DNA of 9,547 bases from Deltaproteobacteria bacterium RIFCSPLOWO2_02_56_12 (GTDB lineage Bacteria; Desulfobacterota; Binatia; UBA9968). Shown here one piece after another: positions 1 to 7,293 of the stretch. How positions within the stretch are numbered: position 1 is the stretch's first letter; every line of letters begins with the position of its first letter. The stretch spans positions 652 through 10,198 of the forward strand of contig MGRY01000001.1 of NCBI GenBank assembly GCA_001799045.1, written 5' to 3'. The position numbers were made by a program, and so were the translations under genes. The notes under the pieces are model-generated. The model did not search any database and was not told the DNA's origin. It saw nothing but the letters and a program-made list of their open reading frames with translations.

Positions 1-222
1 GGGAATCTCGGTGATTCGCGTGGAGCTCACCCCCTCCTGTCCCATCAGCTGGATGAAAGCGGTATTGCACTGGCGCTCCTCCCACCAGCCGAGCTCCAGG
101 GTTCTTAAATCTTCCACGAAGAAGCCCTTTTGAATGGGAACTCCCGTGGATTCCATCCAGTAATCGTAGGTGAACTTTTTGCTCCACATGGTCCGTTGCG
201 GTTTAAATGCGGGCTTTGCCAT
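1..222 (-). CDS. Bicupin protein, second copy (partial, N-terminal 74 residues)
   Basis: The first 74 codons of a gene that continues past the left edge. It starts MAKPAFKPQRTMWSKK and is clearly a paralog of the complete bicupin at 1781-2911: 61 of 74 residues match with no gap. The ATG at 222 is preceded by a good AAGGAG (230-235), 7 nt upstream, which supports this start. It lies 31 bp downstream of the EutA-like gene on the same strand, so the two are probably co-transcribed. The visible part precedes the cupin barrels, so metal-binding residues cannot be judged here. Both copies share the conserved blocks KFTYDYWMESTG and LGWWEER. That this copy is full length is inferred. I know of no demonstrated function. 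From memory, some database entries name such cupins 'ethanolamine ammonia-lyase activating protein', which I treat as a weak hint only. Confidence 0.85.
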   Translation of the reverse strand, partial: MAKPAFKPQRTMWSKKFTYDYWMESTGVPIQKGFFVEDLRTLELGWWEERQCNTAFIQLMGQEGVSSTRITEIP

Positions 223-253
223 AGTTTTTCTCCTTAGCCGTTTCTGTTGAGTT

Positions 254-1771
254 TTAGTTCAGCTTGGTTCCGGGAAACATCAAGGACTTGACGGTGACGG
301 GAATCACCTCTGTAATCCCCATAGGTTCACCGATATCGATATAGTCCAGGTCTCCGACCTCAATGCCATCAATGGCGATGATCTCCCGGTCCAGCTTGAG
401 CTCCTCTTTCAAGATACCGCCGAGCGATTTTGCCACATCGAGGTCCAGCGCCAGATAGAGAGGGACCTTGTTATCCTTCGAGCTTTTTAAGATTGCAGCA
501 ATTCCCTCAGCTACCGCTCTTATAGTCTTATAATCCATCTGTCCGTCAAGAGACAAGGATAGGGCAAGCCCGGAAGTCCAGGACGTCAGGTCGAACTTTG
601 CGAGCGATTGCTTCAATGCCTCGAGCACGGGCCGGCCTTGCTTGAGCGATGCCCGGACGACCTTCAAACCGAAAACCGGCAAGAGCCCCGGGTCCGTAAT
701 GCAGCTCGTGTTGCCGCTTGCCTGTACGGTGTATTCCCCGGCCCCGATGACCGTGGCGCGGATTCCTTCAATCGGCTCCCGCAGGACGTTCTTTTTAGAA
801 AGCTTATTTAGGTACTTCCTGACCTGTTTTCCCAAGATGGGGCCGACATCTCCGTAGGAGGTCCGGTCACGGTCATAGACATGCTCGGAGACGCCTCCGG
901 AGAACACAAGGTAGTCGATCTGGTCCAGCCCCCGGTAGTTCTTAAATGGGGGGGTCACCATGAGCTGTTTTGCCAGGGGAGAGGAAGGCTCGCGTTCGAT
1001 GAGCTCGACAAGCACTTTCGCCATCAAGGCGGCGAGCTCTTCTTTTTCCTTCTGCATTATTTTTTTGCCCAGTTCCACGGTGTAACCAAGTTCGCGCATG
1101 AGGGTTCTTCCGGCATCTTCGATCCGCGTCACCACGTCGAAATCATCGAAGGCAATGAGACGAGCTCCAACGTTAATCGCGGCCGTTTGCGTGACATCTC
1201 CATTTTCGACGAGCGAGAATTTCGTCGTCCCGCCCCCCACGTCAACATTGAGGACGGTCCTGTGCTCGCTCTTCGAGAGGTCGACGGCGCCGCATCCATA
1301 GGCGGCAAGGAGCGCCTCGTGGTTGTGGCCGGCGGCCGCGCAGATGAATTTTCCGGAATGGCCGGCAAAGTACTCCACGATGGGCTGGGCGTTCTCCTTC
1401 TTGAGAGCCTCTCCGGTGATAATAACGGCTCCGGTGTCGATATCTGCCGGAGTGAGCCCGGCTTCCTTGTAGGCGCCCTCGATGAACCGCTTCACCTTCT
1501 CTATGTCAATCAAGGTTCCGGAAAGGTAGGGGGTCAGCATGATATTGGAACGGAACAGGACCTTTCTCTCCGTGACTTTGAAGCGCCCCGAGAGAGAGGC
1601 CCCTTCGCGTCTCAAGATCAATTGAGAGAAAACCAGGTGGGAGGTCGAAGAGCCGATGTCGATGCCCACGCTCTTGAGCGTGAACATCTCCAGCCCTTCA
1701 ATGTCTTCGACAATGGCGTCCGGCCCTATTTCAAAATTCTCGTGACCGTGGTCTTCATCGAGATCGTGCAT
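254..1771 (-). CDS. eutA-like: EutA-family protein (ethanolamine ammonia-lyase reactivase-like ATPase)
   Basis: A 505-residue protein of the EutA family. In enteric bacteria EutA (about 467 aa) is an ATP-dependent cytosolic chaperone that swaps damaged cobalamin out of ethanolamine ammonia-lyase. Visible motifs are a phosphate-1 loop VGIDIGSSTSH (35-45), a second loop NVDVGGGTTKFSL (175-187), SGGVSE (291-296), RATVIGAGEYT (338-348) and the C-terminal block GDLDYIDIGEP...IPVTVKSLMFP (473-500). All resemble remembered E. coli EutA segments, so the family call is strong. The N-terminus carries about 30 extra residues, acidic and His-bearing (MHDLDEDHGHE), not present in E. coli EutA. The ATG at 1771 has GAGG (1779-1782) 7 nt upstream, overlapping the stop of the preceding bicupin, which suggests translational coupling. 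An internal Met29 is a possible alternative start without better support. No eutB or eutC gene is in view, so the client enzyme is unknown. Confidence 0.9.
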   Translation of the reverse strand: MHDLDEDHGHENFEIGPDAIVEDIEGLEMFTLKSVGIDIGSSTSHLVFSQLILRREGASLSGRFKVTERKVLFRSNIMLTPYLSGTLIDIEKVKRFIEGAYKEAGLTPADIDTGAVIITGEALKKENAQPIVEYFAGHSGKFICAAAGHNHEALLAAYGCGAVDLSKSEHRTVLNVDVGGGTTKFSLVENGDVTQTAAINVGARLIAFDDFDVVTRIEDAGRTLMRELGYTVELGKKIMQKEKEELAALMAKVLVELIEREPSSPLAKQLMVTPPFKNYRGLDQIDYLVFSGGVSEHVYDRDRTSYGDVGPILGKQVRKYLNKLSKKNVLREPIEGIRATVIGAGEYTVQASGNTSCITDPGLLPVFGLKVVRASLKQGRPVLEALKQSLAKFDLTSWTSGLALSLSLDGQMDYKTIRAVAEGIAAILKSSKDNKVPLYLALDLDVAKSLGGILKEELKLDREIIAIDGIEVGDLDYIDIGEPMGITEVIPVTVKSLMFPGTKLN

Positions 1772-1780
1772 GAAATAACC

Positions 1781-2911
1781 TCACTGCTTCCCCATGGCCT
1801 TGGACCATTCGAAGGCGCGGTTGGTGTAGGCCTCGTCGGGCACGAGTGACTTTAGTCCTCGCTTGGCCAGTTCCTCCTCGAACTTCTTTCGCACCCAGGG
1901 ATCCTCATCCGGGTACTCGATCTGGTCTTTAGCCCGATCCTCGACCTTCTCCGCATGTCCATAGAACTGCATGGGGGAATGCAGGGCCAGGTATCGCGCG
2001 GTCGCGCCGCCGACATTGAAGTGCTGGTGGAACCAACGGTTGGGAGGGACAAACATGCTGCACTCGTGCCAGGGAACAACAACTCTTTCCTTCCCCTCTT
2101 CCCACATGATCGAATAGCCCTCCCCGGCGGGAATCACGATGACTCGCCCGGGGCCGTGACGGTGGGCCTTCTTGTAGGTCCGCGCCGCAAAAACCGACAT
2201 ATGGGCGAATACCTCGCAGTTGGGAAACAGAATATAGACGCTCCTCCCTCCGGCTCCTCTTGATGCATTAGCATCGAGTTTGTCCCAGGCCTTCATGTCC
2301 GGAAAAAAATTCCCGTACCAGTAGACTCGTCTTCCCTTGGGATTGACGCCCTCTGGAAGCTGCACCATCTTGGCTTCGGAATAGTAGCCTTCGTGTTCCG
2401 CCATCTCATCCGGGCTCTGGTAAGGGTTGTTGAAAAAGAAGTCGGGGTCGGGGACAGCCGACAAGCCCAACGGCAGGTAGCTGTAGTGAAGCAGCCGGAC
2501 CGGCTTGTCTCCCTGCATGTTGCTGAATTGGTGGTGACAGCCATGGGGGATCAGAAACATGCTGTGCTGCTGCCACTCGAAGCTTTTTCTTGCACTGCTG
2601 TTGTACCAGATATTGGTCAGCCCCCGTCCGGCGACCACATAGACGATCTCATCGAGGGCGAACTTGAAGGGGGGTAAAGTTTCGCCTGGAGGGATTTCCG
2701 TGACCCGGGCTGAACTCACCCCCTCCTGGCCCGCCAGCTGGATGAAAGCGCTCATACATCGGCGCTCCTCCCACCAGCCGAGCCCGAGCGTCCTCAGGTC
2801 CTGGACGAAAAAACCTCTATGGATGGGGAGCCCGGTCGACTCCATCCAGTAGTCGTAGGTAAACTTCTTGCTCCACATCGTCCGTTGCGGTTTGAATGCA
2901 GCCTTTGTCAT
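1781..2911 (-). CDS. Bicupin protein (two cupin domains, complete copy)
   Basis: A 376-residue protein with two cupin barrels and no signal peptide or membrane segment, so probably cytosolic. The first barrel spans roughly residues 75-145. It has the E-containing half of motif 1 (DEIVYVVAGRG, 87-97) but FKF where HxH is usual, then a full motif 2 PHGCHHQFSN (122-131). The second barrel spans roughly 235-312. It has HRH at 250-252 followed by GPGRVIVIPAGEG, where the usual Glu is lacking, and motif 2 PNRWFHQHFN (290-299) with His295 and Asn299. Each barrel therefore keeps a different part of the metal site. The gene starts only 16 bp after atpC. Its stop is 9 bp before the EutA-like start. The ribosome site is modest (GGGA at 2917-2920, 5 nt from the ATG). 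Cupin architecture is certain; the reaction, if any, is not known. It could be a dioxygenase-like enzyme, a sugar or small-molecule binder, or a partner of the EutA-like protein. Confidence 0.85.
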   Translation of the reverse strand: MTKAAFKPQRTMWSKKFTYDYWMESTGLPIHRGFFVQDLRTLGLGWWEERRCMSAFIQLAGQEGVSSARVTEIPPGETLPPFKFALDEIVYVVAGRGLTNIWYNSSARKSFEWQQHSMFLIPHGCHHQFSNMQGDKPVRLLHYSYLPLGLSAVPDPDFFFNNPYQSPDEMAEHEGYYSEAKMVQLPEGVNPKGRRVYWYGNFFPDMKAWDKLDANASRGAGGRSVYILFPNCEVFAHMSVFAARTYKKAHRHGPGRVIVIPAGEGYSIMWEEGKERVVVPWHECSMFVPPNRWFHQHFNVGGATARYLALHSPMQFYGHAEKVEDRAKDQIEYPDEDPWVRKKFEEELAKRGLKSLVPDEAYTNRAFEWSKAMGKQ

Positions 2912-2927
2912 AAGCGTCCCGTAAAGC

Positions 2928-3344
2928 TTATTTTCTCGCCTCTTTGCCTGCGACCTGGAGTCGTACGAGCGCCCGGCGCAGCGCGGCCTCGGCCGCGGCG
3001 AACTCCTTATCTTCCTGACTCAACTCCGCCATTCTCTTCTCCGCCCTTTCCCGCGCCGCCCGCGCCCGCTCGATATCAATTTCATCGGAGTACTCGGCGG
3101 CACCAGCCAGGACGGTCATCACCTCGTCCAGCACTTCGGCGTATCCGCCGCTTAGGGCGAGATGATGTCTCTCCCCTCCCTGTTTATAGCTCATCTCGCC
3201 CACCTCCAAAAGCGTGAGAAATGAGATGTGCTTCGGGAGAACGCCGAACTCGCCTAAGGCGCCGGGCGCCGTGACCTCATCGACCTCTTCGTCCAGCAAG
3301 AGGCGGCTCGGAGTAACTAACTTGAGTCTGATTTTTTCCGCCAT
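2928..3344 (-). CDS. atpC: F-type ATP synthase epsilon subunit
   Basis: A 138-residue epsilon subunit of the F1 central stalk, which sits on gamma and the c-ring and restrains ATP hydrolysis. The N-terminal beta-sandwich (about 1-85) carries the hallmark GALGEFGVLPKH (28-39) and LALSGGYAEV. A C-terminal two-helix region rich in Ala, Arg and Glu (about 88-135) is present, so the regulatory helical hairpin is kept. The gene follows the beta subunit by 5 bp, normal spacing for the pair, and no strong Shine-Dalgarno sequence precedes the ATG, which fits coupling to atpD. Length is usual for the family. It is the last ATP synthase gene, but only 16 bp separate it from the next gene, and there is no hairpin with a T-run in that gap. 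Confidence 0.97.
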   Translation of the reverse strand: MAEKIRLKLVTPSRLLLDEEVDEVTAPGALGEFGVLPKHISFLTLLEVGEMSYKQGGERHHLALSGGYAEVLDEVMTVLAGAAEYSDEIDIERARAARERAEKRMAELSQEDKEFAAAEAALRRALVRLQVAGKEARK

Positions 3345-3349
3345 CGTCT

Positions 3350-4759
3350 CTATTGTTCCGCCAGTTTCTTGGCCTTCTCTTGGGCCTGCTCGATCGTACC
3401 GACCATGTAGAAGGCCTGCTCCGGAATATCGTCGTGCTTGCCCTCGACTATCTCCTTAAAGCCGCGAATGGTGTCTTTGAGCTCCACATAGGCCCCGGGG
3501 GTCCCGGTAAAGGCCTCGGCGACATGGAACGGCTGCGATAGAAACCGCTGGATTTTCCTCGCCCGGGCCACTGTGAGTTTGTCCTCCTCGGAAAGCTCAT
3601 CCATACCGAGGATGGCGATGATGTCCTGAAGGTCCTTGTAACGCTGGAGAATCATTTGTACCTGGCGCGCCACACCATAGTGTTCTTCCCCAACCACGCG
3701 CGGATCCAGGATGCGCGAGGTAGAGTCGAGCGGATCCACCGCAGGATAGATCCCGAGCTCTGCGATCTGGCGCGAGAGAACGGTGGTCGCATCGAGATGA
3801 GCGAAGGTAGTTGCCGGGGCCGGGTCCGTCAAGTCGTCCGCCGGGACATAGATCGCCTGGACCGAGGTAATCGATCCCTTGCGGGTTGTGGTAATCCTTT
3901 CCTGCAACTCGCCCAAATCGGTGGCCAGAGTCGGCTGATAGCCCACGGCTGAAGGCATACGCCCCAGAAGCGTTGACACCTCCGAGTTCGCCTGGGTGAA
4001 GCGAAAGATGTTATCGATAAAGAGCAGCACATCTTTACCTTCCTCATCGCGGAAATATTCCGCAACGGTGAGAGCGGAGAGGCCGACTCGGGCGCGGGCC
4101 CCGGGCGGCTCGTTCATCTGGCCGTAGACTAAGGCCGCTTTGCTGATAACCCCGGACTCCTTCATCTCCAGCCAGAGATCGTTGCCCTCGCGCGTTCGCT
4201 CTCCGACTCCCCCGAAGACGGAATAACCGCCATGTTTCATCGCGACATTATGAATCAATTCCATCAGGATGACCGTCTTTCCCACGCCGGCGCCGCCAAA
4301 AAGGCCGATCTTGCCGCCGCGCGCGTAGGGGGCCAGGAGGTCTACTACCTTGATCCCGGTTTCAAAAGCCTGCACTTTGGTCTCCTGATCGACAAACTCA
4401 GGGGTAGGGCGATGGATGGGAAAGCGTTTTTTTGCTTGAATCGGCCCCCCCTCGTCCACCGGCTCGCCGATGACGTTGATGATGCGTCCCAGGGTCTCAG
4501 GTCCCACCGGCACCGTGATACCTTCCCCGCTGTCCATCACCTCCATCCCCCGAACCAACCCTTCGGTGCTGTCCATGGCGATGCAGCGGACCGTGCTCTC
4601 GCCCAGATGCTGCGCGACCTCCACGATGAGATTCCACTTCTCCTCGCTGATCGCAGGGTTGGTAATCTTGAGCGCATTGTAGATGGATGGCAACGAGCCA
4701 TCGGCAAACTCGACATCCACCACTGCCCCCAAGACCTGCGTGATTTTCCCCAAATTCAT
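3350..4759 (-). CDS. atpD: F-type ATP synthase beta subunit
   Basis: The catalytic subunit of F1. Taken from the ATG at 4759 it is 469 residues, the usual length. Key sites are the P-loop GGAGVGKT (155-162), the catalytic Glu in GERTREGND (Glu187), Walker B LLFIDNIFRF (245-254), the signature PAVDPLDSTS (339-348) and an intact DELSEED segment near the C-terminus. The frame also opens with a GTG at 4780, adding seven residues, but ATG 4759 is better: GGAGG lies at 4769-4773, 9 nt upstream, and the protein then starts MNLGKITQVLGAVVDVEF, like most beta subunits. It lies 24 bp after atpG and 5 bp before atpC. All catalytic residues I can check are present, so a working ATPase/synthase is expected. 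Confidence 0.98.
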   Translation of the reverse strand: MNLGKITQVLGAVVDVEFADGSLPSIYNALKITNPAISEEKWNLIVEVAQHLGESTVRCIAMDSTEGLVRGMEVMDSGEGITVPVGPETLGRIINVIGEPVDEGGPIQAKKRFPIHRPTPEFVDQETKVQAFETGIKVVDLLAPYARGGKIGLFGGAGVGKTVILMELIHNVAMKHGGYSVFGGVGERTREGNDLWLEMKESGVISKAALVYGQMNEPPGARARVGLSALTVAEYFRDEEGKDVLLFIDNIFRFTQANSEVSTLLGRMPSAVGYQPTLATDLGELQERITTTRKGSITSVQAIYVPADDLTDPAPATTFAHLDATTVLSRQIAELGIYPAVDPLDSTSRILDPRVVGEEHYGVARQVQMILQRYKDLQDIIAILGMDELSEEDKLTVARARKIQRFLSQPFHVAEAFTGTPGAYVELKDTIRGFKEIVEGKHDDIPEQAFYMVGTIEQAQEKAKKLAEQ

Positions 4760-4768
4760 ACCTTTTAA

Positions 4769-4773
4769 CCTCC
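4769..4773 (-). promoter_or_regulatory. Ribosome binding site of atpD (decides the start)
   Basis: The minus strand reads GGAGG here, 9 nt before ATG 4759, inside the gap after the atpG stop. It lies downstream of the possible GTG start at 4780, so it can serve only the ATG. Confidence 0.85.
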
Positions 4774-4783
4774 GTTCCACTCC

Positions 4784-5644
4784 TTACTTCAATGCCTCGG
4801 CAGTGGAGACTATCTCCAAGAGTTCCCTCGTGATCGAGGCCTGGCGCGCGCGGTTCATCTGTAAAGTGAGACTGCTGATCATCTCGGCCGCGTTGGTCGT
4901 GGCGGAATCCATGGCCGTCATGCGCGCGCCGTGCTCGCTGGCAGAGGCCTCCAATAAAGCCCGGTAGATCACCACTTCCACCACCTTAGGCAGCAGGCTC
5001 GATAGCAGCGCCTCCACGCCCGGTTCAAAAAGATATTCGGTAATCTCGCCCTCACCCTCCTCTCCACCCGTCGCCACCGGAATAAGCTTTTCGATGGTCG
5101 GCACCTGAGAAAGGGCCGAGCGAAAGCGGCTGTAGAGAATATAGACCCCGTCCGCTTCCTCCTGACGAAAACGGCCGATCATCTTTTCCGCAAGCTCGCA
5201 AGCCAACTCTTCAGGGGGACGATTCGTAACGTTAATATACCGGTCGGCGATCTCCACCTGGCGCCGCCGGAAGTAATCCACCCCCTTGCGCCCGACAATG
5301 GTGAGATGGACCTCCTTCTCGGCGCCCTGGCTGCGAAGGAACCCCTCCGCGGCCCGAATCAGGTTGGCATTGTAGCCGCCGCAGAGGCCCCGATCCGCCG
5401 TCAACAGCAACAGGTGCGCCTTTTTCTCTTCCCGTCCCATGAGCAAAGGGTGCGCCTCGGCGGAAACCCGGGCGGAGAGGTTCTTCAGCAGGGCGGCCAT
5501 CTTCTCCGCGTAGGGACGCGCCTGCAGCACCGCCTCCTGGGCGCGGCGGAGTTTGGCAGCAGAGACCATCTTCATCGCCTTGGTAATCTGCTGCGTATTG
5601 CGGATCGAACCGATCCGTTTGCGTATGACCTTTAGGGTCGCCAT
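4784..5644 (-). CDS. atpG: F-type ATP synthase gamma subunit
   Basis: A 286-residue gamma subunit, the rotating shaft of F1. It has the N-terminal coiled-coil helix (MATLKVIRKRIGSIRNTQQ, then ITKAMKMVSAAKLRRAQ, about 1-55), the conserved DRGLCGGYN (84-92) and the C-terminal helix ending in the family signature (ARMTAMDSATTNAAEM, then LQMNRARQASITRELLEI, 239-278). The start matches family N-termini exactly, so ATG 5644 is safe. No Shine-Dalgarno sequence precedes it: the upstream mRNA is an A/C-rich repeat (AACCAGTAACTAAACC) running up to the ATG. This is odd, because its neighbours atpA and atpD have strong ones. A 96-bp gap separates it from atpA. Confidence 0.97.
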   Translation of the reverse strand: MATLKVIRKRIGSIRNTQQITKAMKMVSAAKLRRAQEAVLQARPYAEKMAALLKNLSARVSAEAHPLLMGREEKKAHLLLLTADRGLCGGYNANLIRAAEGFLRSQGAEKEVHLTIVGRKGVDYFRRRQVEIADRYINVTNRPPEELACELAEKMIGRFRQEEADGVYILYSRFRSALSQVPTIEKLIPVATGGEEGEGEITEYLFEPGVEALLSSLLPKVVEVVIYRALLEASASEHGARMTAMDSATTNAAEMISSLTLQMNRARQASITRELLEIVSTAEALK

Positions 5645-5647
5645 GGT

Positions 5648-5735
5648 TTAGTTACTGGTTATTCGTTACTGGTTACTAGTAAAAGGCTGAAGTTTTTGGC
5701 GGTTTTCAAACTATTAACTATTAACCAATAACTAA
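5648..5735. repeat. Imperfect inverted repeat in the atpA-atpG gap
   Basis: The arms 5648-5674 and 5709-5735 pair at 22 of 27 positions, with a 34-nt loop. The left arm contains an 11-bp direct repeat GTTACTGGTTA at 5651-5661 and 5665-5675. The right arm is made of related words (CTATTAA, TTAACCAATAAC). In the mRNA the stem would end three bases from the atpG start codon. It lacks a GC-rich stem and a trailing T-run, so it is not a standard intrinsic terminator. It may be a small dispersed repeat or a processing/translation-control hairpin. Confidence 0.7.
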
Positions 5736-5740
5736 TACAC

Positions 5741-7249
5741 TTATTCCTTAAAGCTAGCGTTAAACTCCTCTAAGACCTTTTTCATCTTGGCGCGAAGCTC
5801 CTCATTAAGCTCGCGCTTTTTGACGATTTCGGGAAGAAGATCCGGATGCCTCGATTCGGCAAAGGAGTAAAGCTCCTGCTCGTACTTCTTCAGGGCCGAG
5901 ACCGGCAGATGATCGACAAAGCCGTTGGTGCCGGCGTATATGATCAGGATCTGCTTCTCGACCGGGAGGGGCTCATACTGGCCCTGCTTGAGAATCTCCA
6001 CCAGCCGGCTGCCGCGATTGATCTGTCTTTGGGTCGCCTGGTCCAGGTCGGAACCGAACTGCGCAAAGGCCGCCATCTCGCGGTATTGAGCGAGGTCGAG
6101 GCGGAGACTTCCAGCCACCTGCTTCATTGCCTTAATCTGCGCGTTGCCACCGACCCGGGAGACCGAAATGCCGGCGTTGATCGCCGGACGCACGCCGGAA
6201 TAAAAGAGGTCGCTTTCGAGAAAAATCTGGCCATCGGTGATCGAGATCACATTGGTCGGGATATAGGCGGAGACGTCACCGGCCTGGGTTTCGATGATGG
6301 GAAGGGCCGTCAGCGAGCCGCCGCCGCGGGCATCGCTCAGCTTCGCGGCCCGCTCCAAGAGACGCGAGTGGAGGTAAAAGACATCTCCCGGAAAGGCCTC
6401 CCGGCCAGGGGGACGGCGCAGGAGAAGAGAGAGCTGGCGGTAGGCCACGGCGTGCTTGGAGAGATCATCGTAGATCAAAAGGGCATGGCCGCCATTGTCG
6501 CGCATATGCTCTCCCATCGTACAGCCGCTGTAAGGAGCGATATACTGGAGCGGGGCAGACTCAGAGGCGCTGGCAGAAACAATGATCGTGTAGTCCATCG
6601 CGCCGTACTGCCGGAGCCTATCCATTACCTGAGCGACGGTGGAGAGCTTCTGCCCAATGGCGACATAGATGCAGATGACATCGCCCCCCTTCTGGTTAAT
6701 GATGGTGTCGATCGCCAGGGCCGTCTTCCCGGTTTGCCGATCGCCGATTATCAGCTCCCGCTGTCCCCGTCCGATGGGGATCATCGCATCAATCGCCTTA
6801 AGCCCGGTCTGCAGCGGCTCTTTGACAGGCTGGCGCGCCACGATTCCCGGCGCCTTGAGCTCGATCCGCCTTCTTTCTTTGGTCTCAATCGGGCCGCGGC
6901 CGTCGATCGGCTCTCCTAACGCATTGACCACTCTGCCAACCAGGGCCTTGCCCACCGGCACCTCGGCGATCCTCCCTGTGCGTTTTACCGTATCCCCTTC
7001 CCTGATGAGGTGGGTCTCGCCGAATAGCGCGGCGCCGACGTTATCTTCTTCCAGATTCAGCGCCACGCCGTAGATCCTGTGGGGAAACTCCAAAAGCTCC
7101 CCGGCAGCGACCCGATCCAAACCGTAGATGCGGGCAATCCCATCGCCAGTGGAAAGGACCGTGCCGACTTCCTGAATCTCCACCGTCTTCTCATAGTCCC
7201 GGATCTGCTCTTTAATGATCCGGCTGATCTCCGCAGTACCTATCTCCAT
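5741..7249 (-). CDS. atpA: F-type ATP synthase alpha subunit
   Basis: A 502-residue alpha subunit, the non-catalytic nucleotide-binding partner of beta in the F1 hexamer. Visible are the N-terminal helix that contacts delta (MEIGTAEISRIIKEQI), the P-loop GDRQTGKTA (169-177), the Walker B region LLIYDDLSKHAVAYRQ (257-272), and the signature PAINAGISVSRVGG (355-368), whose Arg365 is the equivalent of the arginine that reaches the beta catalytic site. Length and motifs are normal for bacteria. ATG 7249 has a very strong AGGAGGA (7255-7261) 5 nt upstream. The gene is separated from both neighbours by the two largest gaps inside the operon, each with an inverted repeat. Confidence 0.98.
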   Translation of the reverse strand: MEIGTAEISRIIKEQIRDYEKTVEIQEVGTVLSTGDGIARIYGLDRVAAGELLEFPHRIYGVALNLEEDNVGAALFGETHLIREGDTVKRTGRIAEVPVGKALVGRVVNALGEPIDGRGPIETKERRRIELKAPGIVARQPVKEPLQTGLKAIDAMIPIGRGQRELIIGDRQTGKTALAIDTIINQKGGDVICIYVAIGQKLSTVAQVMDRLRQYGAMDYTIIVSASASESAPLQYIAPYSGCTMGEHMRDNGGHALLIYDDLSKHAVAYRQLSLLLRRPPGREAFPGDVFYLHSRLLERAAKLSDARGGGSLTALPIIETQAGDVSAYIPTNVISITDGQIFLESDLFYSGVRPAINAGISVSRVGGNAQIKAMKQVAGSLRLDLAQYREMAAFAQFGSDLDQATQRQINRGSRLVEILKQGQYEPLPVEKQILIIYAGTNGFVDHLPVSALKKYEQELYSFAESRHPDLLPEIVKKRELNEELRAKMKKVLEEFNASFKE

Positions 7250-7254
7250 CTGTC

Positions 7255-7261
7255 TCCTCCT
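7255..7261 (-). promoter_or_regulatory. Strong ribosome binding site of atpA
   Basis: The minus strand reads AGGAGGA, 5 nt before the ATG. It is the best Shine-Dalgarno sequence in the window and fits the high copy number (three per complex) of the alpha subunit. Confidence 0.9.
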
Positions 7262-7293
7262 AGTAGCTATTAACCTACCTCAAATCTCCCTGG

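Noticed and set aside
881..1849. Long open frame of 322 codons on the plus strand, antisense to the eutA-like gene
   Set aside because: It has low-complexity composition typical of an antisense shadow, no recognisable family motif, and the minus strand encodes clear EutA motifs throughout.
3350..4780. atpD starting at GTG 4780
   Set aside because: ATG 4759 has GGAGG 9 nt upstream and gives the usual beta N-terminus; the extra seven residues overlap that ribosome site.
5645..5740. Intrinsic terminator between atpA and atpG
   Set aside because: The palindrome is AT-rich, has a 34-nt loop and no T-run after the stem, and essential atp genes follow.
5846..6919. Open frame of 357 codons on the plus strand opposite atpA
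   Set aside because: It is a shadow of the highly conserved alpha subunit; the translation is rich in Arg, Gly and Asp with no domain.
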